From NCBI GenBank assembly GCA_964246015.1, contig CAXTPG010000038.1:1-37809 (forward strand): a stretch of DNA of 37,809 nucleotides. Reading direction: 5' to 3'. Under the pieces are notes generated by a model. The model searched no databases. It was not told where the DNA came from and was given only the letters and a program-made list of their open reading frames with translations. This document shows positions 1 to 7,958 of this stretch, one piece after another (the first letter of the stretch is position 1; each line of letters starts with the position of its first letter). The DNA is from JBBROS01 sp964246015. GTDB lineage: Bacteria; Pseudomonadota; Alphaproteobacteria; Acetobacterales; Acetobacteraceae. The translations under genes were made by a program, and so were the position numbers.

Positions 1-733
1 CGCCGTCGATGACGATGGTCTGGCCGGTGATGAACTGCGTCTCGTCGGACCCGAGATAGACGGCCAGGGCCGCGATCTCCTCCGGGCTGCCCAGGCGGCC
101 CATGGCCTGGCGGGCGATGAAGTCGCTGCGCGCCCTCTCCATCGACCCGGCGGCCGCGGCGTTCGCTGCGATTCGGTCATCGAGGCTCGGCGTCTGGACC
201 GTCCCCGGGCAGATCGCGTTGCAGCGCACGCCGGACTTCACGAAGTCGGCGGCGACGGACTTGGTCAGCCCTACGACAGCGGCCTTGCTGGTCCCGTACA
301 CGCAGCGGTTGGGCGCGCCCTTGATGGAACTGGCGCCGCTCGACATGTTGATGATGCTGCCGCGGCCTCGCTCGATCATGCCGGGCAGGAGGGCCTTGAT
401 GGTGCTGACCATGCTGCGGACGTTCAGCGCGAAGGCGAAATCCCAGTCCGCGTCGGTGCTGTCGAGCACGGTGCCCTGGTGCACGAACCCGGCGCAGTTG
501 AACAGGACGTCGATGGGGCCCACGCCGCCCAGCAGCTTCGCCACCGCGGCCGCGTCGGTCACGTCCAACGCATGCGTCTCGATCCCGTGGCCGATGTCGG
601 CAAGCTTCGCGCCGTTCAGGTCGGTGGCGATGACCCGCGCCCCTTCGGCGACGTAGGCGAGCGCGGTGGCGCGGCCAATGCCCTGCGCGGCAGCGGTGAT
701 GAAGGCGGTCTTGCCCGCCAGACGTCCTGCCAT
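1..733 (-). CDS. SDR-family dehydrogenase, BDH2 / 2-keto-3-deoxy-L-fuconate dehydrogenase-like (C-terminus cut by window edge)
   Basis: Classical short-chain dehydrogenase/reductase expected to oxidise a hydroxyl group using NAD(P)+. The start ATG at 733 gives a Rossmann N-terminus with a variant dinucleotide motif, TAAAQGIG (residues 13-20), then NCAG (79-82), an SS pair near 131 and the catalytic YGTSK (Tyr146, Lys150). Residues 83-160 and the PGTVQTPS stretch resemble the BDH2/DHRS6 group, which includes bacterial 2-keto-3-deoxy-L-fuconate dehydrogenases. About 244 codons are visible, ending in an IDG motif, so only a few C-terminal residues are missing. It lies 12 nt downstream of the XylD-type dehydratase on the same strand. 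I infer that it oxidises the 2-keto-3-deoxy sugar acid made by that enzyme. Family is certain; substrate is not. Confidence 0.9.
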   Translation of the reverse strand, partial: MAGRLAGKTAFITAAAQGIGRATALAYVAEGARVIATDLNGAKLADIGHGIETHALDVTDAAAVAKLLGGVGPIDVLFNCAGFVHQGTVLDSTDADWDFAFALNVRSMVSTIKALLPGMIERGRGSIINMSSGASSIKGAPNRCVYGTSKAAVVGLTKSVAADFVKSGVRCNAICPGTVQTPSLDDRIAANAAAAGSMERARSDFIARQAMGRLGSPEEIAALAVYLGSDETQFITGQTIVIDG

Positions 734-745
734 GATCGTTCGTTC

Positions 746-2539
746 CTAATGACTATGCCGGCTCTCGCCGCGCGTCTCGATGATGTTCAGATACAGCGTC
801 GCCGGCTCCAGGCAGGCGCCCGTGTCGTGCTGGCCCACCATGCTGCGGCTGATCTCCTCCCAGGGGGTCAGGTTCTTCAGCTCGGGCTTCACCCAGGCGG
901 CCCGGCGGGCAGCCAGCTCCGCCTCGGGGATCAGCACGTCGACCTTGCGGGTGTTCAGGTCCAGGCGGATCATGTCGCCGGTCTTGAGCAGCGCCAGGCC
1001 CCCGCCCACCGCGGCCTCGGGCGAGACGTTCAGGATGCTGGGGCTGCCGGACGTGCCGGACTGGCGGCCGTCGCCCATGGTGGGCAGGGCGTTGACGCCG
1101 GCCTTCAGCAGGGCGGCCGGGGGCTGCATGTTCACCACCTCGGCGCCGCCGGGGTATCCCACGGGGCCGCAGTTGCGGATGATGAGGATGCTGTGGTCGG
1201 TGACGCCGAGCGCCGGGTCGTCGAGCCGGTCGTGGTAGTCCTCCGGGCCTTCGAAGACGATGGCCTTGCCCTCGAACACGTTGGGCTTGTCGGGGTCGCT
1301 CAGGAAGCGTGCGCGGAACTCGGGGTCGATCACGCTGATCTTCATCACCGCGCCGTCGAACAGGTTGCCGGACAGCACCGCGAACCCGGCCTTTTCCATC
1401 ATCGGCTTGTCGTAGGCGCGGATGACCTCGCGGTCGACGGCGGGCTTCTTGGCCAGGTTCTCGGCGATCGTCTTGCCGGTCACGGTCATCGCATCGCCAT
1501 GCAGCTTGCCGGCGTCCAGCAGCTCCCGCATCACCGCGGGCACGCCGCCGGCGCGGAAGAAGCCTTCGCCCAGGAAGCGCCCGGCCGGCTGCACGTCGGT
1601 CAGCAGCGGGATGTCGTGGCCCAGCCGCTCCCAGTCCGCCAGCGTGTGGTCGACGCCCATGTGCCGGGCGATGGCGATCATGGAGATGGGGCAGTTGCTG
1701 CTGGCGCCCAGCGCGGCCGCGGCGACGACCGCGTTCTCGAACGCCGCCTTCGTCATGATGTCGGACGGGCGCAGGTTCTCGTGCACCATCCCCACGATGC
1801 GGTTGCCGGTCTCGTAGGCCATCCAGCCGCGTTCCTTGTGGGGGCCCGGGATGGCGGCGCAGCCCGGCAGCGACATACCCAGCGCCTCGGCCAGGCTGTT
1901 CATGCTGAGCGCGGTGCCCATCGTGTTGCAGTGGCCGACGGATGCGGCGGATGCCGCCACCATCTCGATGAACTCGTCGTAGTCGATCTTCTCCTCGGCC
2001 AGCAGCTTGCGGGCCTCCCACACGATGGTGCCGGACCCGGCCAGGCGGCCGCCGTACCAGCCGTCCAGCATGGGACCGCCCGAGAGCACGATGGACGGGA
2101 TGTTGACCGTCGCGGCCCCCATCAGGACCGCGGGCACCGTCTTGTCGCACCCGGACGTCAGCACGACGCCGTCGATGGGGTAGCCGTGCAGGACTTCCAC
2201 CAGGCTGAGGTAGGCGAGGTTGCGGTCCAACGCCGCCGTGGGCCGCTTGCCGCTTTCCTGGATGGGGTGGATCGGGAACTCCAGCGGCACGCCGCCGGCG
2301 TCGCGGATCCCGTCGCGCACGCGGCTGGCCAGTGCCACGTGGTGGCGGTTGCAAGGTGACAGGTCGCTGCCGGTCTGGGCGATGCCGATGATGGGGCGGC
2401 CGGACCGCAGCTCGGCGCGGGTGAGGCCGAAGTTCATGTAGCGCTCGAGGTACAGCGCGGTCATGCCCGGGTTGGTCTTGTCGTCGAACCACCGGCGGCT
2501 GCGAAGGCGGCGCGCGCCGGGGGGCGTTGAATCGGGCAT
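746..2539 (-). CDS. xylD: IlvD/Edd-family sugar-acid dehydratase, D-xylonate dehydratase type
   Basis: Predicted [2Fe-2S] aldonic-acid dehydratase turning a sugar acid such as D-xylonate into its 2-keto-3-deoxy derivative. The protein reads like the Caulobacter XylD dehydratase along its whole length. The three cluster cysteines are visible: Cys63 (SPCN), Cys131 (GCDKT) and Cys204 (GHCNTMG). The C-terminal serine region GDGRQSGTSGSPS is also present. I chose the ATG at 2539, giving 597 aa, close to the roughly 590 aa of XylD. The longer in-frame start at 2605 would overlap prmC and add a low-complexity tail. An AGGG lies 5' of the chosen start. It follows prmC by 62 nt and precedes the SDR by 12 nt. 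L-arabinonate or L-fuconate are alternative substrates. Confidence 0.9.
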   Translation of the reverse strand: MPDSTPPGARRLRSRRWFDDKTNPGMTALYLERYMNFGLTRAELRSGRPIIGIAQTGSDLSPCNRHHVALASRVRDGIRDAGGVPLEFPIHPIQESGKRPTAALDRNLAYLSLVEVLHGYPIDGVVLTSGCDKTVPAVLMGAATVNIPSIVLSGGPMLDGWYGGRLAGSGTIVWEARKLLAEEKIDYDEFIEMVAASAASVGHCNTMGTALSMNSLAEALGMSLPGCAAIPGPHKERGWMAYETGNRIVGMVHENLRPSDIMTKAAFENAVVAAAALGASSNCPISMIAIARHMGVDHTLADWERLGHDIPLLTDVQPAGRFLGEGFFRAGGVPAVMRELLDAGKLHGDAMTVTGKTIAENLAKKPAVDREVIRAYDKPMMEKAGFAVLSGNLFDGAVMKISVIDPEFRARFLSDPDKPNVFEGKAIVFEGPEDYHDRLDDPALGVTDHSILIIRNCGPVGYPGGAEVVNMQPPAALLKAGVNALPTMGDGRQSGTSGSPSILNVSPEAAVGGGLALLKTGDMIRLDLNTRKVDVLIPEAELAARRAAWVKPELKNLTPWEEISRSMVGQHDTGACLEPATLYLNIIETRGESRHSH

Positions 2540-2601
2540 GGGGCGTTTCCCTGAATTGGCCGTGCGGGGCGGTTGAACGCTGGCCGCACTGTCCGGAACT
2601 G

Positions 2602-3417
2602 TCAACGCTCCAGCAGGATCGCGCGGGGGATGCCGGCGAGGTCGTCCCGGAACGCGGACCGGAAGGGGTGGGCGAGCTGCGCGACGGCGCGCCCCTGCCC
2701 TTCCCCCAGCTCGAGCACCGCCAGGCCGCCGGGGGCCAGCAGACCGGGCAAGGCTGCCAGCAGGGCGCGATAGGCGTCTAGCCCGTCAGGGCCGCCGTCA
2801 AGTGCCCGGGCGGGCTCGTGCCCCGCGACCTCGGGCATCAACCCGGCGATCGCGGCCGTTTCAATATAGGGGGGGTTGCTGAGCACGAGGTCGAACGTCG
2901 CGTGGAGGGGGGCCGCCCAGTCGGCAACGATGAACAGGGCGCGGCCGGAGAGGCCCAGCGCGGCCGCGTTAGAGCGCGCCAAGGCCGCAGCGGCCGGCGC
3001 CTGGTCGATGCCCAGGCCCCACGCGTCTGGGAACTCGGTCAAGGCGGCAAGCAGCAGGCAGCCGGTGCCGGTGCCGAGATCGAGGATGGTGCGCACGTCG
3101 CCGCGTGCGGCGAGGGCGGCCTCGATCAAGGTCTCGCTGTCGGCGCGGGGGATGAGCGTGTCGGGGGTGACGGCGAGGTCGAGGGTCCAGAAGCCTTGGC
3201 GGCCGGTGATGAAAGCCAGCGGCTCGCGCTCCACCCGCCGGTCGAGCAGCACATCGAACGCGTCCATGTCGGCCGGGGCATCCCGGTTTCGCAGCAGCCC
3301 CGCCTGGTCCAGCCCCATGGCATGGGCCAGCAGCAACCGCGCATCGAGCGCCGGCGTGTCGATCCCGGCGGCCGTCAGCAACGCCGCGCCATGCCGCAAC
3401 GCTTCGCCGATGGTCAC
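2602..3417 (-). CDS. prmC: Peptide chain release factor N5-glutamine methyltransferase
   Basis: SAM-dependent enzyme that methylates the glutamine of the GGQ motif in release factors RF1 and RF2, raising termination efficiency. The 271-residue protein has an N-terminal helical release-factor-binding domain (about 1-75), an SAM-binding DLGTGTG (113-119) and the catalytic NPPY (181-184) that binds the target glutamine. It starts with GTG directly after the prfA stop codon, with no gap, the usual prfA-prmC pairing. Length matches the family (about 270-290 aa). Confidence 0.95.
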   Translation of the reverse strand: MTIGEALRHGAALLTAAGIDTPALDARLLLAHAMGLDQAGLLRNRDAPADMDAFDVLLDRRVEREPLAFITGRQGFWTLDLAVTPDTLIPRADSETLIEAALAARGDVRTILDLGTGTGCLLLAALTEFPDAWGLGIDQAPAAAALARSNAAALGLSGRALFIVADWAAPLHATFDLVLSNPPYIETAAIAGLMPEVAGHEPARALDGGPDGLDAYRALLAALPGLLAPGGLAVLELGEGQGRAVAQLAHPFRSAFRDDLAGIPRAILLER

Positions 3418-4473
3418 CTACTCTTGCGCGGCAAGCCGGGCCGCCTGGTCCTCGGCGGTCAGCCGGTCGACGATCTCGTCCAGCTCGCCGCCGACGATGC
3501 GCTCGATGTTGTGCAGCGTAAGGCCGATGCGGTGGTCGCTGACCCGGCCCTTCGGGAAGTTGTAGGTGCGGATGCGTTCGCTGCGGTCGCCGGTGCCCAC
3601 CTGGCTGCGGCGGTCGGCGGCGCGGGTCGCGTCCAGGCTGCTGCGCTGGGCGTCGAACAGCTTCGACCGCAGGATCTTCATCGCCTTGGCGCGGTTCTTG
3701 TGCTGGCTCCGCTCCTCCTGCATCGCCACGACGACGCCTGTCGGGATGTGGGTGATGCGGACCGCGCTTTCGGTCTTGTTCACGTGCTGCCCGCCGGCGC
3801 CGGATGCGCGGTAGACGTCGATGCGGAGGTCGCCCTCGTTGACCTCGACATCGACCTCCTCGGCTTCGGGCAGGACGGCGACGGTCACGGTCGAGGTGTG
3901 GATCCGGCCCTGGCTTTCGGTCGCGGGGACGCGCTGGACGCGATGGACGCCGCTTTCGTATTTCAGCCGGGCGAAGACGTTGCGGCCGGTGATCTCGGCG
4001 GTGGCGGACTTGACGCCGCCCAGCTCGGTCGCGTCGTAGTCCATGACCTCGACCCGCCAGCCCTTCAGGGCCGCATATTTCTGGTACATCCCGAACAGCT
4101 CGGCCGCGAACAGCCCGGCCTCGTCGCCGCCCGCCGCGGGCCGGACCTCCAGGATGGCGCTGCGGGCGTCGGCCTCGTCCTGCGGCAGCAGGGCCAGGCG
4201 GATCTCGTGGCGCAGGGCGGGCAGGCGGTCCTTCAGGTCGTAGAGTTCGGCCTCGGCCAGGTCCTTCATCTCGGGGTCGGCCAGCATCGCCTCGGCGTCG
4301 GCGGCGGCTTTCTCCGCGTCGCGCAGGTCGCCGATGCGGGCGACGATGGGTTCGAGGTCGGACAACTCCTTGCTGGCCTTGCCGAAGTCGGCGGCGCCCT
4401 CGCTGAGCAGGGAACGCAGCTCCGCCGCCCGGCCGACGATGCGGTCGAGCTTGTGGTCGAGGCTGCCGCTCAT
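3418..4473 (-). CDS. prfA: Peptide chain release factor 1 (RF1)
   Basis: Recognises UAA and UAG stop codons and triggers peptide release on the ribosome. The 351-residue protein shows the codon-reading PAT tripeptide (183-185) in the RF1 form, and the GGQ loop (227-229) within RASGAGGQHVNKTES, the substrate of PrmC encoded next door. The open frame extends far upstream without a stop, but homology begins at the ATG at 4473. This start overlaps the hisS stop by 4 nt (ATGA), indicating translational coupling. Length is usual for RF1. Confidence 0.97.
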   Translation of the reverse strand: MSGSLDHKLDRIVGRAAELRSLLSEGAADFGKASKELSDLEPIVARIGDLRDAEKAAADAEAMLADPEMKDLAEAELYDLKDRLPALRHEIRLALLPQDEADARSAILEVRPAAGGDEAGLFAAELFGMYQKYAALKGWRVEVMDYDATELGGVKSATAEITGRNVFARLKYESGVHRVQRVPATESQGRIHTSTVTVAVLPEAEEVDVEVNEGDLRIDVYRASGAGGQHVNKTESAVRITHIPTGVVVAMQEERSQHKNRAKAMKILRSKLFDAQRSSLDATRAADRRSQVGTGDRSERIRTYNFPKGRVSDHRIGLTLHNIERIVGGELDEIVDRLTAEDQAARLAAQE

Positions 4474-5705
4474 GCGAGATGCCGGGCCACGTCGGTGAGC
4501 GGAACCTCCGCCTGCGTCCCGCTCGCCAGGTCCTTCACCTGCGCCACGCCGCGGGCCAGTTCGTCGCTGCCGATGATGACGGCCGCGCGGGCGCCGATGC
4601 GGTTGGCGCGTTCCATGCGGCGCTTCGTGTTGCCGCGATACGCGATCTCGGCGCGGATGCCGGCCGAACGCAAGGCCTGCAGGACGGCGAGGGCAGCGGC
4701 TTCCTCGGCCTCGCCCAGCGGCACGATCGCGACGCCCGGGGGGGGCGGGGGCGGGTTGGCCAGCAGCATTCCCAGGCGGTCGATGCCGGCCGCCCAGCCG
4801 ACGGCGGCGACGGCCGGGCCGCCCATCTGCTGGACCAGGCCGTCGTAGCGGCCGCCGCCCATCACGGTGCCCTGGGCGCCCAGTTCCGTGGTCACGAACT
4901 CGAACGCCGTGTGGCTGTAGTAGTCGAGGCCCCGCACGATGCGGGGGTTCTCGACGAAGGGCACGCCGAAGCCGTCCAGGTGGCGGCGGACGCCGTCGTA
5001 GAAGGCGGCAGCTTCCGCGGTCAGGGAGGGCGCGATCGTCGGCGCGTCGGCGACCAGGGCGCGGTCGCCGGCGTCCTTGCTGTCCAGGATGCGCAGCGGG
5101 TTGCGCTCCAGCCGGTCGCGGCTTTCGGCCGAGAGCCGGTCCTGGTGGGCGGTGAAGTAATCGACCAGCGCGGCGCGGTAGGCCGTCCGGCTCGGCACGT
5201 CGCCCAGCGTGTTCAGTTCCAGCACGACGCTTCCGGCGATCCCCAGCGCCTGCAGGATCGCCCAGCCCATCGCGATAACCTCGGCATCCGCCAGCGGCTC
5301 CGACGGGCCGATCAGCTCTGCGCCGATCTGGTGGAACTGGCGGTAGCGGCCCTTCTGCGGCCGTTCGTAGCGGAACATCGGCCCGGCGTAGAACACCTTC
5401 TGCGGCAGGCTCTGCGTCAGGCCGTTGCTGACCAGGGCGCGGCAGACGCCGGCCGTGCCCTCGGGGCGCAGGGTGACGCTGTCGCCGCCGCGGTCCTCGA
5501 AGGTGTACATCTCCTTCGTGACCACGTCGGACGTGTCGCCCAGGGTGCGGGAGAAGACGCTGGTGTCCTCGAAGATCGGGGTCGCCCATTCGTCGAACCC
5601 GTACAGGGCGCAGACGCGGCGGGCGGTGTCGATGACGTGGGCGTGGCGCCGCTGGTCCTCGCCGATCAGGTCGCGCGTGCCGCGGACCGGTTGCAGGTCT
5701 GCCAA
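4470..5705 (-). CDS. hisS: Histidine-tRNA ligase
   Basis: Class II aminoacyl-tRNA synthetase that charges tRNA-His. The 411-residue protein has the motif-2 region LRPEGTAGVCRA (from 79), the arginine-containing FRYERPQKGR region (111-120), and the histidine-specific RGLDYYSHT motif (258-266). A C-terminal anticodon-binding domain follows from about residue 320. It lies one nucleotide from ispG upstream and overlaps prfA by 4 nt downstream, so ispG-hisS-prfA-prmC is very probably one transcript. Length is typical of the bacterial enzyme (about 410-430 aa). Confidence 0.97.
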   Translation of the reverse strand: MADLQPVRGTRDLIGEDQRRHAHVIDTARRVCALYGFDEWATPIFEDTSVFSRTLGDTSDVVTKEMYTFEDRGGDSVTLRPEGTAGVCRALVSNGLTQSLPQKVFYAGPMFRYERPQKGRYRQFHQIGAELIGPSEPLADAEVIAMGWAILQALGIAGSVVLELNTLGDVPSRTAYRAALVDYFTAHQDRLSAESRDRLERNPLRILDSKDAGDRALVADAPTIAPSLTAEAAAFYDGVRRHLDGFGVPFVENPRIVRGLDYYSHTAFEFVTTELGAQGTVMGGGRYDGLVQQMGGPAVAAVGWAAGIDRLGMLLANPPPPPPGVAIVPLGEAEEAAALAVLQALRSAGIRAEIAYRGNTKRRMERANRIGARAAVIIGSDELARGVAQVKDLASGTQAEVPLTDVARHLA

Positions 5706-5706
5706 T

Positions 5707-6834
5707 CTACTCCGCCGCCACCTTCATGGCGTCCTTCTCGGCCTCCAGGGCCTCGGCCTTCTTTTCCACCAGGTCGATGATGCGCTCGATCATCGTGGCG
5801 CCGTCGATCGTGTGGTCGGTCTTGCCCGCGGCATAGACCATGTGGCGGCCGTTGCCGCCGCCGGTCACGCCGATGTCGGTCATCAGCGCCTCGCCCGGCC
5901 CGTTCACGACGCAACCGATGATGCTGAGGGTCAGCGGCGTCTTGATGTGGGCCAGGCGTTCCTCGAGCTTGCTGACGGTGTCGACGACGTTGAACCCCTG
6001 CCGCGCGCAGGACGGGCAGGAGATGATCTTCACTCCGCGATGCCGGATGCCCAGCGACTTCAGGATGTCCCAGCCGACGAGGACCTCCTCCTCCGGTTCC
6101 GCGCTCAACGAGACGCGCAGGGTGTCACCGACGCCGGCCCACAGGAGCGACCCCAGGCCAATCGAGGACTTCACCGTGCCCGCCCGCTTCGTGCCGGCCT
6201 CGGTGATGCCGATATGCAGGGGGTGGTCGCATTGTTCGGCGAGCTGCTGGTAGGCGGCGACGGCCATGAAGACGTCGGAGGCCTTCACGCTGATCTTGAA
6301 CTCGTGGAAGTCGTGGTCCTGCAGGATCTTGGCGTGCTCCAGGGCGCTTTCGACCAGGGCCTCGGGGTTCGGCTCGCCGTATTTCTCCAGCAGGTGGCGC
6401 TCCAGGCTGCCGGCGTTGACGCCGATCCGCATCGAGCAATTATGGTCCCGCGCGGCCTTCACGACCTCCCGCACCCGCTCGGGCGAGCCGATGTTGCCGG
6501 GGTTGATGCGAAGGCAGGCGGCGCCGTTCTGCGCGGCCTCGATGCCGCGCTTGTAGTGGAAGTGGATGTCCGCGACGATCGGCACGCCGACGGCGGGCAC
6601 GATGTGCTTCAGCGCCAGCGCGCTTTCCTGGTCCGGGCAGGAGACGCGGACGATGTCGATGCCGGCCTCTTCCGCGCGCTTGATCTGCGCGATCGTGCCG
6701 GGGATGTCGGTGGTCAGCGTGTTGGTCATCGTCTGCACGGTGATGGGCGCGTCGCCGCCGACCGGGACCGGGCCGACATGGATCTGGCGCGACTTGCGGC
6801 GCTCGATGTGCTGGTACGGCCGATAGCTGCTCAT
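5707..6834 (-). CDS. ispG: 4-hydroxy-3-methylbut-2-en-1-yl diphosphate synthase (flavodoxin/ferredoxin type)
   Basis: Penultimate enzyme of the MEP isoprenoid pathway: a [4Fe-4S] protein reducing the cyclic diphosphate MEcPP to HMBPP. The 375-residue protein has a TIM-barrel N-terminal half and the cluster ligands Cys273, Cys276 (ISCPSCARQG), Cys308 and Glu315 (GCVVNGPGEA). These correspond to the known E. coli ligands at nearly the same numbering. It is the direct-acting two-domain form, without the insert found in plant-type enzymes. It lies 50 nt downstream of the rodZ-like gene and 1 nt upstream of hisS. Confidence 0.97.
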   Translation of the reverse strand: MSSYRPYQHIERRKSRQIHVGPVPVGGDAPITVQTMTNTLTTDIPGTIAQIKRAEEAGIDIVRVSCPDQESALALKHIVPAVGVPIVADIHFHYKRGIEAAQNGAACLRINPGNIGSPERVREVVKAARDHNCSMRIGVNAGSLERHLLEKYGEPNPEALVESALEHAKILQDHDFHEFKISVKASDVFMAVAAYQQLAEQCDHPLHIGITEAGTKRAGTVKSSIGLGSLLWAGVGDTLRVSLSAEPEEEVLVGWDILKSLGIRHRGVKIISCPSCARQGFNVVDTVSKLEERLAHIKTPLTLSIIGCVVNGPGEALMTDIGVTGGGNGRHMVYAAGKTDHTIDGATMIERIIDLVEKKAEALEAEKDAMKVAAE

Positions 6835-6850
6835 GCGCGGTTCCCCGTTT

Positions 6851-6875
6851 GCCTGCCCAATATAAGACGGCAGGC
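6851..6875. repeat. 7-bp inverted repeat upstream of ispG
   Basis: GCCTGCC (6851-6857) and GGCAGGC (6869-6875) can pair around an 11-nt A/T-rich loop in the 50-nt gap between the rodZ-like gene and ispG. On the transcribed strand the loop contains TATATT, so the element could be a weak promoter, a processing hairpin or an attenuator ahead of ispG. There is no U-run, so it is unlikely to be a strong terminator. Confidence 0.3.
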
Positions 6876-6884
6876 GCCCCGCTT

Positions 6885-7832
6885 CTACTGCGGCGCGGGG
6901 CGTGCCGTCGAGGGTTGGGGTGTCGCTTGGGACGCGGCCGGCGCCGGGGACAGCCCGGCCTTCAGCGCGTCGGGGTCCAGCGGCAAGTCGCGCCGCACGA
7001 CGCCCGTCCCGCCCAGGGACGCGGTGACGACGCCGTCGACCAGCACCTCGGTCCCGCCGGCATTGCCGGTCGTCAGCAGCAGTTGCTGGCCCTTGGGCAC
7101 GGGCCAGGTCTCGCCGCCGCGCATGACACGGTTGAGCAGGACGGGGCCCTGCTTCTCCCGCACCTGGATCCAGGAATCGGATTTCAGCCGCAGCACCATC
7201 CGGCTGGCATCGACCGGCGGCGCGGGCGGGGGCAGGGGCGGCGCCATGACGACGGGGGGCGGGGGCGCGCCCGCGGGGATGGGGGTGGGCGCAGGCACCG
7301 GGCCGTTGGCGGGGGGCAGGATGGAGGCCACCTGCGGCGAGGGGTTGGACGGCGGCGCGACGCGGTCGGCGAGCGGGGCCAGGCGCTCCGGCACGGCCGG
7401 CACGACGACGGCCGGCGGGCGGGCGTCGCCCGAAAGCTTGTACCAGGCCGCATACGCCCCGGCCGCGAGCACGACCCCCAGCAGCACGACCGCGCCGGCG
7501 GGCACGCCGCGCTCCGGCACCGGGGCGGGGAAGGTGAGGTCCGGCTTGCGGTTGACCTCCTGCGCCTCGGCGCGGAAGCGGCGCGCGACCTCGGCGGCAT
7601 CCAGGCCCAGCATGGTCGCGTAGCTGCGGAGGAAGCCGACGGCGTAGGCGTTGCCGGGCAGATCGCCCAGGCGGCCTTCCTCGATCGCTTCCAGGTAGGG
7701 CAGCCGGATGCGCAGGGTGGCGGCGACGTCGGGCAGGCGCCAGCCCAGGCGGAGCCGGGCCGCGCGCAGTTCCGCGCCCACGCGGGATGCGCCCAGCGCG
7801 GGTTCGGCACCTTCATCGACAGGGGACATCAT
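6885..7832 (-). CDS. RodZ-like membrane protein (HTH_25 plus DUF4115-type C-terminal domain)
   Basis: Predicted inner-membrane cell-shape protein of the RodZ type, which links MreB filaments to the periplasmic elongation machinery. From the ATG at 7832 (315 aa) it has an N-terminal helix-turn-helix domain (about 15-90, containing ELRAARLRLGWRLPDVAATL), one membrane helix (about 110-131), a long Pro/Ala-rich periplasmic linker and a C-terminal beta domain (about 213-285). An AGGAGG eight nucleotides upstream (7841-7846) decides this start over a frame open 96 nt further upstream. It precedes ispG by 52 nt, a linkage common in proteobacteria. A cell-shape role is inferred from family membership. 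Confidence 0.85.
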   Translation of the reverse strand: MMSPVDEGAEPALGASRVGAELRAARLRLGWRLPDVAATLRIRLPYLEAIEEGRLGDLPGNAYAVGFLRSYATMLGLDAAEVARRFRAEAQEVNRKPDLTFPAPVPERGVPAGAVVLLGVVLAAGAYAAWYKLSGDARPPAVVVPAVPERLAPLADRVAPPSNPSPQVASILPPANGPVPAPTPIPAGAPPPPVVMAPPLPPPAPPVDASRMVLRLKSDSWIQVREKQGPVLLNRVMRGGETWPVPKGQQLLLTTGNAGGTEVLVDGVVTASLGGTGVVRRDLPLDPDALKAGLSPAPAASQATPQPSTARPAPQ

Positions 7833-7912
7833 CTCCGACGCCTCCTGGAACCGTGGCTTGCGATCTTGCAGCACCTGCACCTCTGCGGACGGCGGGGGCA
7901 TGTAACCCGGAA

Positions 7913-7934
7913 CCGCCGGGAATGCCAACGGCGG
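7913..7934 (-). terminator. Possible weak terminator hairpin after the LLM oxidoreductase gene
   Basis: A perfect 6-bp GC stem (7913-7918 with 7929-7934) and a 10-nt loop lie 25 nt past the stop codon of the flavin oxidoreductase, just before the rodZ-like gene. There is no U-tract. It may only mark the boundary between the two transcription units. Confidence 0.3.
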
Positions 7935-7958
7935 GCCGCTGGCGCCACGGCGGAGGGG

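Noticed and set aside
479..2359. Long plus-strand open frame (626 codons) opposite the xylD-type gene
   Set aside because: Antisense shadow: high GC removes stops, composition is rich in His/Gln/Arg/Gly, and the minus strand has a full-length recognised protein.
2818..4848. Long plus-strand open frame opposite prmC, prfA and hisS
   Set aside because: Crosses three certain genes and matches no family. Same compositional shadow.
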